From Streptomyces tubercidicus (GTDB lineage: Bacteria > Actinomycetota > Actinomycetes > Streptomycetales > Streptomycetaceae): DNA of 64,000 nucleotides. Position 1 is the first letter of the stretch. Each line of letters starts with the position of its first letter. Where the stretch lies: assembly GCF_027497495.1 (NCBI RefSeq), contig NZ_CP114205.1, positions 3,906,001-3,970,000 on the forward strand, written 5' to 3'. The notes under the pieces were generated by a model. The model saw only the letters and a program-made list of their open reading frames with translations. It searched no databases and was not told where the DNA came from. A program made the translations under genes and the position numbers. Shown in pieces: positions 59,522 to 64,000 of this stretch.

Positions 59522-60442
59522 ATGCACATGAACAGCGCTCCGCACCTGCTGAACGAGGACCGCGCGGAATTCGCGCGACTCCTCGATGAGGCGCTGCGTA
59601 CCGCCCCATACCGCCCGGACAACGACCTGACCGCCGCCGCGGGACACCCTCTCCAGACCGAGCAGTTGCGCACGATGGCGCTCAGTGCGACCACCGCCAT
59701 CGCCGCCTGCGCCACGGCCGAATACCAACGCTATGTGCAGCTGCGTGCCGAGTTGCGCGCACCGGCGCCGCTCGCGTCCGTCACCGATGCGGACGGCGCG
59801 GAGCAGAACGAGGCTCCCTACGGGAGACTAGGACCGGACAGCGCCACGGCCCTGGACGAGGCCGAAACCACCGGGGCCGGGCTGACCGCCATGATCGCGG
59901 TGCTCGCCCCGGTGCTCGCCGGTATCGCCGCCGTGCTCTTCCTCCTCATCGGGTATGTGCTGCGTGCCGTCAGCCTCGACACGTCCCTGGCCCAGCCGCT
60001 GATCAGCGTCGGCTGGATATTCGCGGCGCTGACCGCGGTGGGCACCCTCGTCGCCATGGCCGGCCTGGTCATCACGGCGCTGCGCAACGGTGCGTCCGCC
60101 CAGGTCGCCAGAGCCGAGGAGCCGGCCGAGGCGCTGGACCAAGCCCATGAGGCATGGCGCCGCGCCCTCCTGGAGCGCGGTCTGCTGCCCTTTCTCCATG
60201 CGGCCCTCACCGACCCCACCGCCACCCCGGACGACGACCCCGCGCGCTACGTCCCGCGTCGCGGCACGTCCGCCGAGAGCCGCATCCCCACGCTCGGCTA
60301 CACCCGCCCCCAGTTCACCAGCCCCGACAGCGGCTCCTCGGGGCCCCGCCCGCGCTACTCCAGCCCGGACTTCACCAGCCCGGATTACGGCGGGGCGGAT
60401 TACGGCGGGGCGGATCAACGGCCGGATCACCAGCCGGATTAG
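59522..60442 (+). CDS. membrane protein with SPD-repeat tail
   Basis: 306 residues. The N-terminal 110 residues are soluble and helical (MNSAPHLLNEDRAEFARLLD, TEQLRTMALSATTAIAACAT, EYQRYVQLRAELR). Two membrane helices lie at about 118-146 (TTGAGLTAMIAVLAPVLAGI then AAVLFLLIGYVLRA) and 158-185 (ISVGWIFAALTAVGTLVAMA). A helical stretch then leads to a C-terminal tail with FTSPD, YSSPD, FTSPD and YGGADYGGADQ repeats. GTSAESRIPTLGYTRPQFTSPD is characteristic of a conserved Streptomyces family of unknown function. Confidence 0.75.
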   Translation: MHMNSAPHLLNEDRAEFARLLDEALRTAPYRPDNDLTAAAGHPLQTEQLRTMALSATTAIAACATAEYQRYVQLRAELRAPAPLASVTDADGAEQNEAPYGRLGPDSATALDEAETTGAGLTAMIAVLAPVLAGIAAVLFLLIGYVLRAVSLDTSLAQPLISVGWIFAALTAVGTLVAMAGLVITALRNGASAQVARAEEPAEALDQAHEAWRRALLERGLLPFLHAALTDPTATPDDDPARYVPRRGTSAESRIPTLGYTRPQFTSPDSGSSGPRPRYSSPDFTSPDYGGADYGGADQRPDHQPD

Positions 60443-60488
60443 GCCGGGGGCTGGGGTCGGGATCCCTTCCCAGTTGCCTCCGCAGCCG

Positions 60489-60524
60489 GGAAGGCCCCCG
60501 CCCCTCGCAGGGCAGGGGCCTTCC
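60489..60524. terminator. bidirectional terminator
   Basis: 15-base arms GGAAGGCCCCCGCCC (60489-60503) and GGGCAGGGGCCTTCC (60510-60524) with one mismatch and a six-base loop. It lies between the convergent membrane protein gene and thiC. Confidence 0.75.
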
Positions 60525-60548
60525 GCCGAGTGCGTACAGCCGGAACGG

Positions 60549-62327
<1,779 letters not shown>

Positions 62328-62334
62328 GAGACCC

Positions 62335-62462
62335 AACTCCCTACGCCGGCATTACCCGGTAACAGGTTCGGCGGTCGACGCAGCGGCTTCCGTCTGTCGG
62401 CGTTTCACGTGAAACGCCGCTGGGACGGAGGTCAGCGCCCTCTCAGCCCGGTGCTCCGAGCT
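62335..62462 (-). promoter_or_regulatory. TPP riboswitch (THI box) of thiC
   Basis: On the thiC strand the conserved pieces are GGGCTGAGAGG and CGAACCTGTTACCGGGTAAT followed by GCCGGCGTAGGGAG. P1 pairs AGCUC (62458-62462) with GAGUU (62335-62339). The Shine-Dalgarno AGGGAG (62337-62342) overlaps the P1 3' strand, nine bases before the ATG, so ligand binding should sequester it. The variable P3 region is elongated: UCCGUC/GACGGA (62424-62429 with 62389-62394) topped by the parS palindrome as a 9-bp hairpin. Confidence 0.9.
62398..62419. promoter_or_regulatory. parS (ParB-binding site) inside the thiC riboswitch
   Basis: Core GTTTCACGTGAAAC at 62402-62415, identical to the Streptomyces parS consensus. 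The palindrome extends four bases each side (CGGC and GCCG) to 22 perfect bases. In RNA it folds as the terminal P3 hairpin of the TPP aptamer, with ACGU as loop. Identity as parS is strong; in vivo occupancy is not shown. Confidence 0.92.
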
Positions 62463-62548
62463 CCCGCGATTGCAAAGGTGCCACCACGGTAGCGGCCGAT
62501 GTGGCGCGGTGAACAGTGGGCCCCTGCGGTTCTTGCGATGATCGGGCG

Positions 62549-63973
62549 GTGTCCGCTCATGAGTCCCACCATCACCCCGCCCCGCACTCCCACGGGCATG
62601 GCCATGGTCCTGCCGCGCCCGTCTCCCGACATCTGCGCAAGGTCATCGCGGCCGTACTGATCCCGTTCGCGGCCGCGGTGGCGGTCGGTCTGGTCGTGCT
62701 CTGGCCCGGCGGTGCACCGCCACACAAACCGTCCGGGGTCGGCTTCGACCAGCCCACGGAGACGGCCAGAGTGGTCAAGGTGGCGGAGGTGAACTGTGCG
62801 GATGTCCATGCCGAACAGCAACCCCAGCCACCGTCACCGACGGGGCAGCCACCGACCGGGGGAGCGGACAAGGACAAGGGCAAGCCCTGCCAGCAGACCA
62901 CCATCGAAGTCACCACCGGGGAAAACAAGGGGCGCACCTTCCAGACGGTGGTGACACCGGATGCCCTGCGCCACTACACCACCGGCCAGGAGGTGGTGGT
63001 GACGTACTCCCCCAAGGCGCCGAAGGACCTGCAGTACTCGGTCAGCGATGTCGACCGGTCGCTCCCCATGTGGCTGCTGGCCGGGATCTTCGCCTTCGCG
63101 GTGGTGATCGTCGGCCGGCTGCGCGGGCTCCTGGCACTGGTGGCGCTGGCGGCCAGCTTTGTGGTCCTGACGCTGTTCATCCTTCCGGCGATCCTGCAGG
63201 GCTCCAATCCGCTGGTGGTGGCGGTGGTCGGGGGCAGCGCGATCATGCTGATCGCGCTGTATCTGTGTCATGGGCTGACGGCCCGGACGTCCGTGGCCGT
63301 GCTCGGCACCCTGGCGTCACTTCTGCTGATCGGGCTGCTCGGATCGGTCTTCATCGGCTGGGCGCTGCTGACGGGCAATACGGACGACACGACCGGGCTG
63401 GTGCACGGTCTGTACCCGGACATCGAGATCCGCGGTCTGCTGCTGGCGGGGATCATCATCGGTTCGCTGGGCGTGCTCGACGATGTGACGGTGACCCAGA
63501 CCGCCGCGGTCTGGGAGCTCAAGGAGGCGGACCCGTCGGCCGGCTGGCGCAAGCTCTACGGCGCCGCGATGCGGATCGGCCGGGATCACATCGCGTCCGT
63601 CGTCAACACCCTGGTGCTGGCCTACGCGGGTGCCGCACTGCCGCTGCTGTTGCTGTTCTCGATCGCACAGAGCAGCGTCGGCACGGTCGCGTCGAGCGAG
63701 GTGGTCGCGGAGGAGATCGTCCGCACGCTCGTGGGCAGCATCGGGCTGGTCGCCGCGGTGCCGCTGACCACCCTGCTGGCCGCGCTGGTCGTCTCGGCGG
63801 ACCGGAAGGAGCGGACGGGGCCGACGGGCGACGACACGGGAGCCGGGCAGGGGGCCGGGGCGGGTGTCATGGCGGGCCCTGGGGCCGGGGTCGGCGACGG
63901 TGGGCCGACGCGCCCCACGGGTGGCCGGCAGGGACGCCGTGGGGGACGCGGCAAGCGACGTAAGCAGGGATGA
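62549..63973 (+). CDS. YibE/F family membrane protein
   Basis: 474 residues from GTG. A His-rich lead (HHHPAPHSHGHGHG, residues about 6-19) precedes one membrane helix (VIAAVLIPFAAAVAVGLVVL), an extracytoplasmic domain of about 120 residues with CADVHAEQQ and KPCQQTTIEVTTGENKGRTF, and seven or so more helices from about 180. The core motif RGLLLAGIIIGSLGVLDDVT with VTQTAAVWELKEADP is the YibE/F signature. The tail is Arg/Gly/Lys-rich (GRQGRRGGRGKRRKQG). The role is unknown; transport is suspected. It diverges from thiC. Confidence 0.88.
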   Translation: MSAHESHHHPAPHSHGHGHGPAAPVSRHLRKVIAAVLIPFAAAVAVGLVVLWPGGAPPHKPSGVGFDQPTETARVVKVAEVNCADVHAEQQPQPPSPTGQPPTGGADKDKGKPCQQTTIEVTTGENKGRTFQTVVTPDALRHYTTGQEVVVTYSPKAPKDLQYSVSDVDRSLPMWLLAGIFAFAVVIVGRLRGLLALVALAASFVVLTLFILPAILQGSNPLVVAVVGGSAIMLIALYLCHGLTARTSVAVLGTLASLLLIGLLGSVFIGWALLTGNTDDTTGLVHGLYPDIEIRGLLLAGIIIGSLGVLDDVTVTQTAAVWELKEADPSAGWRKLYGAAMRIGRDHIASVVNTLVLAYAGAALPLLLLFSIAQSSVGTVASSEVVAEEIVRTLVGSIGLVAAVPLTTLLAALVVSADRKERTGPTGDDTGAGQGAGAGVMAGPGAGVGDGGPTRPTGGRQGRRGGRGKRRKQG

Positions 63974-64000
63974 CGGGGAGAGGATCGGGGGCGAGTTCCG

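Overview
The window comes from the core chromosome of a high-GC actinomycete, almost certainly a Streptomyces. Supporting signs are GTG/ATG starts with 4-base overlaps, SsgA/SpoIIE-type developmental neighbours, lineage-typical families (DUF5926, SAV_915, PspAB, fused CydCD, the Sco/ECuC/DtpA copper system) and two copies of the Streptomyces-type ParB site GTTTCACGTGAAAC. Those parS sites and a five-box DnaA-box cluster suggest the window lies on one flank of oriC. No tRNA, rRNA, CRISPR array, insertion sequence or biosynthetic cluster was seen.

Layout. 0-10 kb: a glycerophosphodiesterase, two RsbW-like ATPases, DUF5926, a Prim-Pol domain protein, a SpoIIE-type phosphatase with a possible coupled upstream peptide, aminopeptidase P and a TetR regulator. 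10-17 kb: a membrane protein, then a copper block YcnI - Sco - ECuC (PCuAC) - CopCD - DtpA, whose 4-base overlaps point to co-transcription; it loads and moves extracytoplasmic copper. 17-21 kb: pheA, a 0.7 kb intergenic region with the DnaA boxes, then serS coupled to a HAD phosphatase. 21-31 kb: regulators and transporters, namely an internally deleted AsnC regulator with a rhomboid-like protein, a DHA2 exporter, LysR, MerR, a SAV_915 protein with a diaminopimelate-decarboxylase-like enzyme, and a GntR/CynX-type MFS pair. 31-36 kb: a short MltG-like protein and a leftward run of two ABC-2 type exporters. 36-43 kb: an M24 peptidase-fold protein, an alpha/beta-hydrolase/SDR fusion, a MerR regulator, and a carotenoid-oxygenase operon divergent from its likely PadR repressor. 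43-48 kb: PspAB-HtpX membrane stress pair, an LLM oxidoreductase, a second HAD phosphatase, and a DosS-like sensor kinase. 48-56 kb: cydA-cydB-cydCD under a perfect Rex operator, plus a hisC-like aminotransferase. 56-64 kb: a LacI regulator, a PPP-type phosphatase, a membrane protein, thiC with a TPP riboswitch, and a YibE/F protein.

The most striking features are regulatory. A parS palindrome forms the terminal P3 hairpin of the thiC TPP riboswitch, and a second parS covers the GTG start codon of cydCD, so chromosome-segregation sites sit inside gene-control elements. A paired PadR operator shares its -35 box between two divergent promoters. A Rex site and a haem-type GAF kinase both flank the cytochrome bd genes, suggesting two layers of redox or oxygen control. 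The SpoIIE-type phosphatase has lost one predicted metal-binding Asp.

Starts were chosen from ribosome-binding sites, overlaps and family N-termini. Promoters, operators and terminators are read by eye and are less certain than the genes.
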